Shown: piece after piece, positions 1 through 6,200 of the stretch
Numbering within the stretch: the stretch's first letter is position 1
Layout: each line of letters opens with the position of its first letter
Assembly (NCBI GenBank): GCA_049317465.1
Contig: JBMOIF010000079.1
Location: 1 to 8,940, forward strand
Source of the DNA: CAIQIA01 sp049317465
GTDB lineage: Bacteria; Cyanobacteriota; Cyanobacteriia; PCC-6307; Cyanobiaceae
Length of the DNA: 8,940 bases
Direction: 5' to 3'
Position numbers and translations under genes: made by a program
Notes under the pieces: generated by a model
The model's input: only the letters and a program-made list of their open reading frames with translations
Told to the model about the DNA's origin: nothing
Databases searched by the model: none

Positions 1-469
1 CGACCATGGCGGTGGAGGTGCAGAGATTGAGCTGGGCCTGGTTGTGGGCGGCCTTCAGCAGCTCCCAGAGAAGCGGCTCGAGCATGCCCATGCCGTAGTG
101 CTCGAGGTATTTGGGCAGGTGGGTGTGATAGCTGGCCACCAGGGGGAGGTCACGGCTGCGGGCGAGCCAGATGCCCCCCAGGCCCAGGACCGCGGGGTTG
201 ACCACGTGAACCAGATCAGGCCCGAAGCTGTCCAGGGCATCGGAGACGGCAGGCCGGGGCAAGGCCAGCTTCAGCTCGGGGTAGAGGGGAAGGGGCATCG
301 CCGGCACACCGATGACCCGGGCACCGGCGAAGTGGGAGGGGGCACCCTCAGGACAGAAGACCAGCACCTCATCTCCGCCGGAGACCAGGTGCTCCACCGT
401 GCGGGTCAGGCGGGTGACGATGCCGTCGACCTTCGGCAGGAAGGTTTCGGTGAAGAAGGCAATCCTCAA
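1..469 (-). CDS. sqdX: Sulfoquinovosyl diacylglycerol synthase SqdX, N-terminal part (cut by window edge)
   Basis: SqdX is a GT4-type glycosyltransferase that moves sulfoquinovose from UDP-sulfoquinovose to diacylglycerol, the last step of sulfolipid (SQDG) synthesis at the cytoplasmic face of the membranes. The reverse strand reads open from base 469 to the left edge, giving 156 residues of a protein usually near 380. The start reads MRIAFFTETFLPKVDG, the typical SqdX opening, followed by TRLTRTVEHL, PLPLYPELKLALP, HVVNPAVLGLGG and SYHTHLPKYLEHYGMGMLEP, all characteristic of the acceptor-side Rossmann domain. The C-terminal nucleotide-sugar domain lies outside the window. The chosen start is a TTG at 469, five bases after the sqdB stop. 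No in-frame ATG or GTG fits the family start, and no clear Shine-Dalgarno sequence precedes it, so translational coupling to sqdB is inferred. The SqdX identity is firm; the start codon is a little less certain. Confidence 0.95.
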   Translation of the reverse strand, partial: MRIAFFTETFLPKVDGIVTRLTRTVEHLVSGGDEVLVFCPEGAPSHFAGARVIGVPAMPLPLYPELKLALPRPAVSDALDSFGPDLVHVVNPAVLGLGGIWLARSRDLPLVASYHTHLPKYLEHYGMGMLEPLLWELLKAAHNQAQLNLCTSTAMV

Positions 470-474
470 GGTCG

Positions 475-1668
475 TCAGCCGGCGGCCAGAGCCCGGGCCT
501 GGGTCGCTGTCCAGGCCGAGATGCAGGGGATGCGCCGACGGTCGCAACGATCCGCCCAGCGGCGTGCCACATCCACCACCTCGGTAAGCAGGCCGTCACT
601 GAGGGTCGTGGGCTGAAGACCCAGATCCAGGAGACAGCGGTTGTCCACGATCAGATCATTTTCGATCGCCTCCTTGCGGGGGTTGGGCAGCAGGGCGACG
701 GTGGCGCCGGTGATCGCCGCCACTTTGTCGGCCAGATCATGGACGCGATGGCTTTCGGTCATCTGGTTGAAGATCCGCACCTTGTCACCGGCCCCCGGAG
801 GATTGGCAATGGCCAGCTCGACACAACGGACCGAATCCCGAATGTGAATGAAGGCACGGGTCTGACCACCGGTCCCGTGAACGGTGAGCGGATAGCCGAT
901 GGCGGCCTGCATCAGGAAACGGTTGAGAACCGTTCCGTAATCCCCGTCGTAATCAAATCGGTTGCAGAGCCTCGGATCCCGGTCGGTGAGAGCGGTATTC
1001 GTACCCCACACGATCCCCTGGTGAAGGTCTGTGATGCGAATGCCGTCGTTCTTGTTGTAGTAATAAAAAAGCAATTGATCCAGCGTCTTGGTCATGTGAT
1101 AAACACTGCCAGGATCCGTCGGATGCAGGATGTTCTCTCGGAAACGGGTGCCATCCGGCTGGGGCACTTCCACCGTCAGATAGCCTTCCGGAATTGTGGC
1201 TCCTCGATGGGATCCATAGCCATAGACCCCCATCGTACCGAGGTGAACGATATGAATATCGAGGCCGCTTTCAACGATGGCGCAGAGAAGGTTATGAGTG
1301 CCGTTGACGTTGTTATCGACCGTGTAGCGCTTGTGGCGCGACGACTTCATCGAGTAGGGAGCGGCCCGCTGTTCAGCAAAATGAACAACGGCCCCAGGCT
1401 GCTCGGTACGGAGAAGATCAAGCAGCAGGTCGTACTCGGCGGCGATGTCAAGGTCAACGAAGTGCATGGCACGACCCCCACACTCCTCCCAGGCGCGCAG
1501 ACGGTCACCGATGGTGGAGATGGGGGTGAGCGATTCGACCCCCAGTTCAATGTCGATCTTGCGGCGGCTGAGGTTGTCGACGATGACCACGTCGTGGCCG
1601 GCTTCGGCGAGGTTCACAGCGCAGGGCCAGCCGCAGAAGCCGTCACCACCGAGAACCAGGACCTTCAC
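475..1668 (-). CDS. sqdB: UDP-sulfoquinovose synthase SqdB
   Basis: SqdB is a short-chain dehydrogenase-type enzyme that makes UDP-sulfoquinovose from UDP-glucose and sulfite using bound NAD+, supplying the headgroup donor for SqdX encoded just downstream. The 397-residue product has the family's usual length. The NAD-binding glycine motif GGDGFCGWP is at residues 7-15. The catalytic threonine lies in HLGTMGVYG (Thr145), and the SDR Tyr-x3-Lys pair is in YHMTK (Tyr190, Lys194). Further family blocks are HFAEQRAAPYSM (96-107), WGTNT (221-225) and GGQTRAFIHI (267-276). The GTG at 1668 is preferred over an upstream ATG at 1701 because AGGAG (1679-1675) sits six bases before it and the family begins MKVLVLGGDGF. 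The gene follows psb34 by 54 bases and precedes sqdX by five, suggesting a psb34-sqdB-sqdX transcription unit. The central part (about 900-1320) is clearly poorer in GC than the rest of the window. Confidence 0.97.
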   Translation of the reverse strand: MKVLVLGGDGFCGWPCAVNLAEAGHDVVIVDNLSRRKIDIELGVESLTPISTIGDRLRAWEECGGRAMHFVDLDIAAEYDLLLDLLRTEQPGAVVHFAEQRAAPYSMKSSRHKRYTVDNNVNGTHNLLCAIVESGLDIHIVHLGTMGVYGYGSHRGATIPEGYLTVEVPQPDGTRFRENILHPTDPGSVYHMTKTLDQLLFYYYNKNDGIRITDLHQGIVWGTNTALTDRDPRLCNRFDYDGDYGTVLNRFLMQAAIGYPLTVHGTGGQTRAFIHIRDSVRCVELAIANPPGAGDKVRIFNQMTESHRVHDLADKVAAITGATVALLPNPRKEAIENDLIVDNRCLLDLGLQPTTLSDGLLTEVVDVARRWADRCDRRRIPCISAWTATQARALAAG

Positions 1669-1674
1669 GTCTGT

Positions 1675-1679
1675 CTCCT
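1675..1679 (-). promoter_or_regulatory. Shine-Dalgarno sequence of sqdB
   Basis: AGGAG on the minus strand, six bases before the GTG at 1668. It decides the start of sqdB: the in-frame ATG 33 bases upstream has no comparable site and would add eleven residues not expected in the family. Confidence 0.75.
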
Positions 1680-1722
1680 GTTGAACGGAGCGGTGCTCCA
1701 TCCCGGCAAGCTACTACAGGGA

Positions 1723-1902
1723 TCAGGCTCCCCCACTGATGCCGAAGGCGACGGCCACCATGGCCACCACCAGCACCCCCCCGAGGATGTAGGGGAGCAG
1801 CCGCTGCAGCCCCTCGGGGGCACTGCCGGGCTCCACGAACTGCATGCGCGGCTCCTTGGCAAAGGCGTTGAGCCTGCCACCGTCTTCCCTGGTCACGGCC
1901 AT
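1723..1902 (-). CDS. psb34: Psb34-like small one-helix protein (ssl1498 family)
   Basis: This 59-residue protein matches the ssl1498 / Psb34 family of single-helix, light-harvesting-like (Hlip-related) proteins. Psb34 of other cyanobacteria binds photosystem II assembly intermediates near CP47 in the thylakoid membrane. Visible features are a hydrophilic N-terminus with GGRLNAFAKEPRMQFVEP, corresponding to the family's 'G-x-LNNFA-x-EPKVYYAEP' type motif, then one transmembrane helix at about residues 36-55 (LPYILGGVLVVAMVAVAFGI) and a very short tail. The ATG at 1902 is chosen because GGAG lies eight bases upstream (1914-1911). A GTG at 1911 would add three residues but overlaps that same site. 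The gene is followed 54 bases later by sqdB and preceded by 68 bases separating it from the end of thiG. No convincing promoter was seen in that gap. Family assignment is by motif memory on a short protein, so slightly less certain than for the enzymes. Confidence 0.85.
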   Translation of the reverse strand: MAVTREDGGRLNAFAKEPRMQFVEPGSAPEGLQRLLPYILGGVLVVAMVAVAFGISGGA

Positions 1903-1910
1903 GGCCGACA

Positions 1911-1914
1911 CTCC
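1911..1914 (-). promoter_or_regulatory. Shine-Dalgarno sequence of psb34
   Basis: GGAG on the minus strand with an eight-base spacer to the ATG at 1902. It supports that ATG over the GTG at 1911, whose first base lies inside this site. Confidence 0.6.
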
Positions 1915-1970
1915 GACTGGTCAGACCCTATGGAGACCCTGCCGGTCCAGCCTGAAGCCTTAAAGAGGTG

Positions 1971-2822
1971 TCATGGCTGACCGTCGGGTCGGCCGACACG
2001 ACCGACCTGGGGCGAACTGGCCATGGCCTCGGGCCGCCTCGGCATGGGCCCCGCCAGAAAGGCGGTCCGACCGGCCCGGGTGGCCAGGGCCATGGCCTCG
2101 GCCATGGCGACGGGGTTGCCGCTGTGGGCGATGGCACTGTTGATCAGCAGGGCGTCTGCGCCGGCCTCCATGGCGAGAGCGGCATCGCTGGGCACACCGA
2201 TGCCGGCATCCACCACCACAGGCACCCGGGCCTGCTCGACGATCAGGCGGATGTTGGCCAGGTTGGCGAGGCCCTGACCACTGCCGATGGGGGAGGCCAG
2301 GGGCATGACCGTGGCGCAGCCGACGTCCTCGAGACGACGGGCCAGGAGTGGATCGGCACTGATGTAAGGCAACACGGCGAAGCCCTCGCGGACAAGAGTT
2401 TCGGCAGCCTCCAGGGTCCCCAGGGGATCGGGCAGCAGGTGGCGGCCCTCGGGAATCACCTCAAGCTTGACGAAGTTGTTGTCCTCCTGGCCCGCCAGGC
2501 GGGCCAGTTCACGGCCAAGGCGGGCCACCCGCACCGCCTCCTCGGCCGTGGTGCAGCCCGCGGTGTTGGGCAGCATCCAGATCCTGTCCCAGTCGATCGC
2601 CTCGAGCAGGCCCTCGTGCCCCGGGGCCTGGCTCTGCACACGCCGCACAGCGACCGTGACGATCTCGCAGCCACTGGAGGCGATGCTGCCCTGCAGGCTG
2701 GCCTGGTCGGGGTATTTGCCCGTGCCGGTCATCAGGCGGCTGGAGAAACGGCGTCCGGCGATCACCAGGGGATCGCCGGAGGCGGCCACGGGCCCGGGAA
2801 GAGACGAAACGGGGGACGGCAT
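1971..2822 (-). CDS. thiG: Thiazole synthase ThiG
   Basis: ThiG condenses 1-deoxy-D-xylulose 5-phosphate, dehydroglycine and sulfur from ThiS thiocarboxylate into the thiazole phosphate moiety of thiamine, in the cytosol. The 283-residue product has the (beta/alpha)8-barrel signature blocks: RLMTGTGKYP (29-38), NTAGCTTAEEAVR (86-98), FVKLEVIPE (117-125) with the Schiff-base lysine at Lys119, PLASPIGSGQGL (174-185), VVVDAGIGVPSDAALAMEAGAD (202-223) and LLINSAIA (225-232). It is longer than the roughly 255 residues of many ThiG because of a roughly 17-residue N-terminal lead and a short tail after the ASSP motif. The ATG at 2822 has no clear ribosome binding site. A GTG at 2789 would remove eleven residues of this unconserved lead and remains possible. 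No other thi gene (thiS, thiO, thiE) is in the window. It is divergent from the next gene across 97 bases. Confidence 0.97.
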   Translation of the reverse strand: MPSPVSSLPGPVAASGDPLVIAGRRFSSRLMTGTGKYPDQASLQGSIASSGCEIVTVAVRRVQSQAPGHEGLLEAIDWDRIWMLPNTAGCTTAEEAVRVARLGRELARLAGQEDNNFVKLEVIPEGRHLLPDPLGTLEAAETLVREGFAVLPYISADPLLARRLEDVGCATVMPLASPIGSGQGLANLANIRLIVEQARVPVVVDAGIGVPSDAALAMEAGADALLINSAIAHSGNPVAMAEAMALATRAGRTAFLAGPMPRRPEAMASSPQVGRVGRPDGQP

Positions 2823-2919
2823 GGGGGACGGGCGGGCAGGAACGGATCGGCAGCTGGCGGTGGCGGACCGGACCGGGGGATCGTTCCTCCTAGCCTGGCC
2901 ACATCTGAATTGTGGAGCG

Positions 2920-3459
2920 ATGCCGCTGCCGACGCCGCTTCCGTCACCCCTGCCGACCCCTCCGAAGGCGGCCCTGCCCTTTCAGGCGCCGAAACCCCTG
3001 CCCGCCAATTCGGCCCTGGGGGTGGAACCCCTTGAACCCCTCAACGCGACCCTCATCCAGGTCGACAGCTTCGACCCTGTGGCCCGGGCCCGTGTGCTGA
3101 GCTCCAGCACGCCCCGTTTCTGGCGTGGACGCCTCTACACCACAGACAATCCCCGTGGCACCGTCGCGGAACTCAGCCTCGACCAACTGGTGCCCATCGG
3201 CCAACGCATCGACCTGACGGGGTCCCTGCGCATCGGCCCCACCACCGTGCCGGTGAGCGGCAATCTCAATGCCGAGAGCGACCAGCTGGATCTGCTGCTC
3301 CTCGGCGACGCGCTGCCGGCGGATCTCGAACCCGGTGGATCCTTCCAGGGACTCGAATCGCTGCGACTCAGCCGCTGGGAGGCGCCGCGGCAGATGGGAA
3401 CCACCGCGATCCTGCAGCTCCTGCCGGCCAAGGCCCCTGCCGTCCAGGGCCTCTGGTGA
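2920..3459 (+). CDS. Conserved-looking hypothetical protein, proline-rich N-terminus
   Basis: I do not recognise this 179-residue protein. The first 30 or so residues are rich in proline with repeated P-[LT]-P steps (MPLPTPLPSPLPTPP). The remainder looks like a compact beta-rich domain: EPLNATLIQVDSF, RFWRGRLYTTDNP, ELSLDQLVPIG, then LTGSLRIGPTTVPVSGNLN and LDLLLLGD. No signal peptide, transmembrane helix, cysteine or known catalytic motif is visible. The ATG at 2920 has GGAG only two bases before it, which is close, and the frame is open far upstream into the antisense of thiG, so a longer start (for example the ATG at 2821) cannot be excluded. It is probably real because its frame carries amphipathic, non-repetitive protein-like sequence, has no better competing frame, and fills the gap between thiG and ycf37. 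Its stop lies just three bases from the convergent ycf37 stop. Confidence 0.75.
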   Translation: MPLPTPLPSPLPTPPKAALPFQAPKPLPANSALGVEPLEPLNATLIQVDSFDPVARARVLSSSTPRFWRGRLYTTDNPRGTVAELSLDQLVPIGQRIDLTGSLRIGPTTVPVSGNLNAESDQLDLLLLGDALPADLEPGGSFQGLESLRLSRWEAPRQMGTTAILQLLPAKAPAVQGLW

Positions 3460-3462
3460 GGC

Positions 3463-3993
3463 TCAGGCAGGCAGGCTCGGATCGAGCAGCTTCAGCCGCC
3501 TGCTGGCGGTGCGATTGCCGGGCTCAAGGTCGAGCACCTGGCGATACAGCTCGACGGCTTCCCCCTGTTTCTGCTGCTTCTCGAGCGAGAAGGCCAGGTT
3601 GTTGAGGGCCACCGGGTAGGCCGGGCGTGCCTTGAGCGCGGCCCGGTAATGGACCACCGCGTCTTTGTGCTTCTGCTGGGCCGCCAGGGCGAAGCCGAGG
3701 GCGTTCTCAATCAGGGCCCTGGCATCCTGGGGTTCGCCGGACAGGCGGCCACGGGCCTGCCGCAGGGTGGCGGTGGCCTGGGCGTACAGCCGCTTCTCCA
3801 GCTGAACCGACCCCAGTTCGTAGAGGTCAGCTGCCGTGGCGTCAGCCTGGCGGGAACGCCCCTCCAGGTCACTCAGGCGTCCCTCCAGCTGACGGACACG
3901 CCACACCTGCCGACCGACAACGACGGCAATGACCCCTAGAAGGCCGATCAGACCCAACAGATAGGCCTGGGGCAGGGTGATCTCAATGGCCAC
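3463..3993 (-). CDS. ycf37: Ycf37-type TPR protein, photosystem I assembly
   Basis: Ycf37 is a thylakoid-membrane TPR protein involved in assembly or stability of photosystem I (studied in Synechocystis as Slr0171). The 176-residue product has the family size and layout: one N-terminal transmembrane helix at about 8-28 (PQAYLLGLIGLLGVIAVVVG), a basic stretch RQVWRVR, a charged linker, then three TPR units at about 55-88, 92-125 and 126-160. These contain LYELGSVQLEKRLYAQA, ENALGFALAAQQKHKDAVVHY and ALNNLAFSLEKQQKQGEAVELY, close to the family pattern YELG-x3-L-x-KKLY and ALNNL. The GTG at 3993 is preferred over a longer ORF reaching into rplT, because the extra residues are antisense-like and unlike any TPR leader. 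The GTG begins four bases after the rplT stop with no clear Shine-Dalgarno site, so translation is probably coupled to rplT. A generic TPR protein is the alternative, but the pairing of helix and repeats favours Ycf37. Confidence 0.85.
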   Translation of the reverse strand: MAIEITLPQAYLLGLIGLLGVIAVVVGRQVWRVRQLEGRLSDLEGRSRQADATAADLYELGSVQLEKRLYAQATATLRQARGRLSGEPQDARALIENALGFALAAQQKHKDAVVHYRAALKARPAYPVALNNLAFSLEKQQKQGEAVELYRQVLDLEPGNRTASRRLKLLDPSLPA

Positions 3994-3997
3994 AGGA

Positions 3998-4345
3998 TCA
4001 GCCGCGGGCGGCTCCGGCCACGGTCTCGAAAGCGACGGGGTGCAGGATCGCCAGCTGGGCGAGCATCTTGCGATTGAGGCGCACGTCGGCCTTGCGCAGA
4101 CCACCCATCAGCCGGCTATAGCTGAGGCCGTTGATCCGGGCGGCGGCATTGACCCTGGCGATCCAGAGGCGGCGGAAATCACGCTTGCGCCGACGACGGT
4201 CGCGATAGGCATTGCAGAGGGCTTTCATCACCCGCTGATTGGCCGTGCGGAACAGGGTGCCGTTGCTGCCACGGAAACCCCGGGCGAGACGGAGGATTTT
4301 GTTGCGGCGTTTGCGGGCGACGTTGCCCCTCTTGACGCGGGCCAT
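3998..4345 (-). CDS. rplT: Large-subunit ribosomal protein bL20
   Basis: bL20 binds 23S rRNA early in 50S subunit assembly. The 115-residue product has the standard length and is strongly basic. The opening MARVKRGNVARKRRNKIL, then GFRGSNGTLFRTANQRVMKA (23-42), YRDRRRRKRDFRRLWIARVN (47-66), ARINGLSYSRLM (69-80) and LNRKMLAQLA (90-99) are the family's conserved blocks. The ATG at 4345 gives the canonical start; no strong Shine-Dalgarno site is visible before it. It follows rpmI by 46 bases in the usual rpmI-rplT order, but infC, which precedes this pair in many bacteria, is not next to rpmI here. In E. coli, L20 represses its own operon by binding the mRNA leader; no such leader structure is evident here. 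Confidence 0.98.
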   Translation of the reverse strand: MARVKRGNVARKRRNKILRLARGFRGSNGTLFRTANQRVMKALCNAYRDRRRRKRDFRRLWIARVNAAARINGLSYSRLMGGLRKADVRLNRKMLAQLAILHPVAFETVAGAARG

Positions 4346-4391
4346 GGCTTCAGTGGTACGGGAAGGTTCGGATCGGGAAAGAACGCGCGGC

Positions 4392-4592
4392 TCAGCCGGC
4401 GTAGGGGAGCATGAGACTCACATTGTCGGCGTCGCGCTCATCGACGACAGCCATGGTGCCCAGCCAGCGCTTCCGCTTCGGACTCTTGTGATCGAGCAAG
4501 TGGTTGCGGAAGGCATGCCGGCGCACGAACTTGCCGCTGCCCGTGATGCGGAAGCGCTTGGCGGCGGCCCGGCGGGTCTTGAGCTTGGGCAT
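4392..4592 (-). CDS. rpmI: Large-subunit ribosomal protein bL35
   Basis: bL35 is a small basic protein of the 50S subunit. The 66-residue product begins MPKLKTRRAAAKRFRITGSG and continues with KFVRRHAFRNHLL and KSPKRKRWLG, the family hallmark with many Lys and Arg residues, ending in NVSLMLPYAG. A longer open frame exists upstream to 4850 but it runs antisense through the SpoIID-domain gene. The ATG at 4592 matches the family start and has GGAG three bases before it (4599-4596). It is the first gene of the apparent rpmI-rplT-ycf37 unit and lies divergent from the SpoIID-domain gene, with 65 bases between the starts. Confidence 0.97.
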   Translation of the reverse strand: MPKLKTRRAAAKRFRITGSGKFVRRHAFRNHLLDHKSPKRKRWLGTMAVVDERDADNVSLMLPYAG

Positions 4593-4621
4593 GGTCTCCG
4601 TGTCGCTAGGCACAAACAAGC

Positions 4622-4651
4622 AGACTAGAACGTCACCCCCCCCTGAGCCAA
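4622..4651 (-). promoter_or_regulatory. Candidate promoter of rpmI-rplT-ycf37
   Basis: On the minus strand TTGGCT (4651-4646) and TAGTCT (4627-4622) resemble -35 and -10 elements separated by 18 bases, placing transcription start about 25 bases before the rpmI ATG. A promoter is expected here because rpmI is the first gene leftward and only 65 bases separate it from the divergent gene. Both elements depart from consensus and were chosen by eye. The spacer contains the eight-base G/C run described separately. Confidence 0.25.
4636..4643. repeat. Homopolymer run of eight C (plus strand)
   Basis: Eight consecutive C on the plus strand lie in the 65-base gap between the divergent rpmI and SpoIID-domain starts, inside the spacer of the candidate rpmI promoter. 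The run is seen directly. Any regulatory role is inference. Confidence 0.9.
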
Positions 4652-4657
4652 ATTCCT

Positions 4658-6184
4658 GTGCCAGCGTCCCCAGCCCCCCTGATCGGCCTGGTGGCCGGTG
4701 GCCTGCTGGTCCTCGCCGGTGGCTGCCGTCATGCGACCCGCGCCGGCGACGTGCCACTGCACTGGCCCACCCGGCCCCCCGCCCCCCTGCAGGGGGAGAC
4801 GCCCACGGTGCTGGTGTCCCTGGCGGACCGGCTTCCGGCCGGCGAGGCAACGGCGCCGCTGGTGCTCGACGCCGCCCCGGGCGGCACCCTGCGCCTGGTC
4901 GACGGTGCCGGTCTGAAGCGACAGGCCCCCCAGCTGCGCATCCGCTGGGAGCGACGGCCGCTGGCCCAGCCCCTCAGCCTGGAACGGCTGGTTCTGGGCC
5001 CTTTCCCCAGCTACGAATCGGCGCTGGCCCAGGCCGACCGCTGGCGGGCGCAGGGGGTCACCCCTGTGCTGGCCCGGCCGGGAGACTGGGAGGTATGGGC
5101 TCCGGCAACGGCCCCGGCGGCGGGCCTGCCGGCACGGCTCGAACGGCAGGAGCACCGGGAAGGCTGGCAGCCGGTGCTTGAGGCCACGGGGGGAGCCATC
5201 GACCTGTCGGGCCCGGTGCGCATCGAGGCGACGGCCGGCCTGCGCTGGAAGGGGGGACGCCACCGGGGTCGGCTGCTGCTGCTGCCGGATGCCTACGGAA
5301 CCTGGACCCTGATCGAACAGCTGCCCTTCGAGACCTACCTGGCCGGCGTCGTTCCCCATGAGATCGGGGCGGGCTCCCCGGCGGCGGCCCTGCGGGCCCA
5401 GGCCGTGCTGGCCCGCACCTGGGCGCTGGCCAACCAGAAACGGTTCGCCGTGGATGGCTACCACCTCTGTTCCGACACCCAGTGCCAGGTGTACAGCGAA
5501 CCGGGGCTGGCGGACGGACCGGTGCGGCAGGCCCTGAAGGCTTCCGCCGGGCAGGTGCTGGTCTGGGAAGGCCGGCCGGTGCAGGGGGTCTACAGCGCCA
5601 GCAACGGAGGTGTCATCGCCGGCTTCGACGAGGCCTGGGCCGGAACGGCGCCGCCCTATCTGCGGCCCGCCCTGGACGGTGACCCGACGCGATCACGACT
5701 CACCCGCCTGCCCCTGAAGGACGATGCGGCCGTGGCACGCCTGCTTGCCGACCCGAGAGGCCTCTGGGGGCAGGACCATCCCCGCTTCCGCTGGCAGCGG
5801 CGGCTCACGGCAGAACAGCTGCGGTCCCTTCCCGGTGCCGACGGCATCGGCCGACCGCTGCGACTGATGGTGGCGGACCGGGGCCCCAGCGGCCGGGCGC
5901 GCACCCTGCGGATCGAGGGCAGCGACGGCGCCCTCAGCCTGCGGCTCGACCAGATCCGCCGTCGGCTGCCGATGCTGCCGAGCACCCTCTTCACGCTCCA
6001 GACCGATGGCCCCTCCGCCTGGCTGGTCAACGGCGGCGGCTTCGGGCACGGGGCCGGACTCTCCCAGGCCGGCGCCATCGATCTGGCCCGGCGGGGATGG
6101 AGCACCGAACGCATCCTGGGCCACTATTTTCCTGGCACCCGACTGCAACCTCTGAAATCACTCCCGCCAGAGGGATCCCTCTAA
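4658..6184 (+). CDS. SpoIID/LytB-domain envelope protein, probable peptidoglycan lytic enzyme
   Basis: The 508-residue product carries a SpoIID/LytB (amidase enhancer) domain. SpoIID of sporulating bacteria is a lytic transglycosylase acting on denuded peptidoglycan glycan strands; here there is no sporulation and the role is presumably cell-wall turnover or envelope remodelling. Residues 8-23 form a hydrophobic export segment ending AGGC, a weak lipobox-like site that may make Cys23 the lipidated residue. Residues about 92-148 (GPFPSYESALAQADRW, WEVWAP) look SPOR-like. The SpoIID core follows: YLAGVVPHEIG (227-237) with the expected catalytic Glu235, ALRAQAVLARTWAL (244-257), HLCSDTQCQVY (269-279) whose His/Cys residues correspond to a metal site seen in SpoIID, YSASNGG (312-318) and the C-terminal GFGHGAGLSQAGA (461-473). 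The GTG at 4658 keeps the whole signal segment, although no ribosome site is visible. mgdA starts 24 bases downstream, so the two are probably cotranscribed. Confidence 0.93.
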   Translation: MPASPAPLIGLVAGGLLVLAGGCRHATRAGDVPLHWPTRPPAPLQGETPTVLVSLADRLPAGEATAPLVLDAAPGGTLRLVDGAGLKRQAPQLRIRWERRPLAQPLSLERLVLGPFPSYESALAQADRWRAQGVTPVLARPGDWEVWAPATAPAAGLPARLERQEHREGWQPVLEATGGAIDLSGPVRIEATAGLRWKGGRHRGRLLLLPDAYGTWTLIEQLPFETYLAGVVPHEIGAGSPAAALRAQAVLARTWALANQKRFAVDGYHLCSDTQCQVYSEPGLADGPVRQALKASAGQVLVWEGRPVQGVYSASNGGVIAGFDEAWAGTAPPYLRPALDGDPTRSRLTRLPLKDDAAVARLLADPRGLWGQDHPRFRWQRRLTAEQLRSLPGADGIGRPLRLMVADRGPSGRARTLRIEGSDGALSLRLDQIRRRLPMLPSTLFTLQTDGPSAWLVNGGGFGHGAGLSQAGAIDLARRGWSTERILGHYFPGTRLQPLKSLPPEGSL

Positions 6185-6200
6185 AGTCGCCACGACAGCG

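Noticed and set aside
1062..1075. T-run in sqdB (CTTTTTTA on the coding strand) as a programmed frameshift site
   Set aside because: The codons read CTT TTT TAT, which is not the phase needed for a -1 slippery heptamer, and SqdB is full length in the zero frame.
1687..1699. GGAGC-GGT-GCTCC inverted repeat between psb34 and sqdB as a terminator
   Set aside because: The stem is only five pairs and no T-run follows on either strand, so it is not a convincing intrinsic terminator.
739..1980. Long plus-strand open frame opposite sqdB and psb34 (413 codons)
   Set aside because: It is a shadow of the GC-rich minus-strand genes; its translation has no domain-like pattern and it crosses two recognised genes.
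1968..2910. Plus-strand open frame opposite thiG, rich in Gly and His
   Set aside because: Composition is that expected from the antisense of a high-GC gene, and thiG on the other strand is unambiguous. Similar long shadows lie opposite the SpoIID gene, mgdA and dnaX.
3994..4104. 37-residue upstream extension of ycf37 into rplT
   Set aside because: The extra residues are Cys/Ser/Arg-rich out-of-frame rplT sequence and do not resemble a Ycf37 N-terminus, which begins directly with the membrane helix.
4593..4850. N-terminal extension of rpmI (open frame to 4850)
   Set aside because: bL35 has a sharply conserved MPKLKT start at 4592, and the extension is the antisense of the SpoIID-domain gene.
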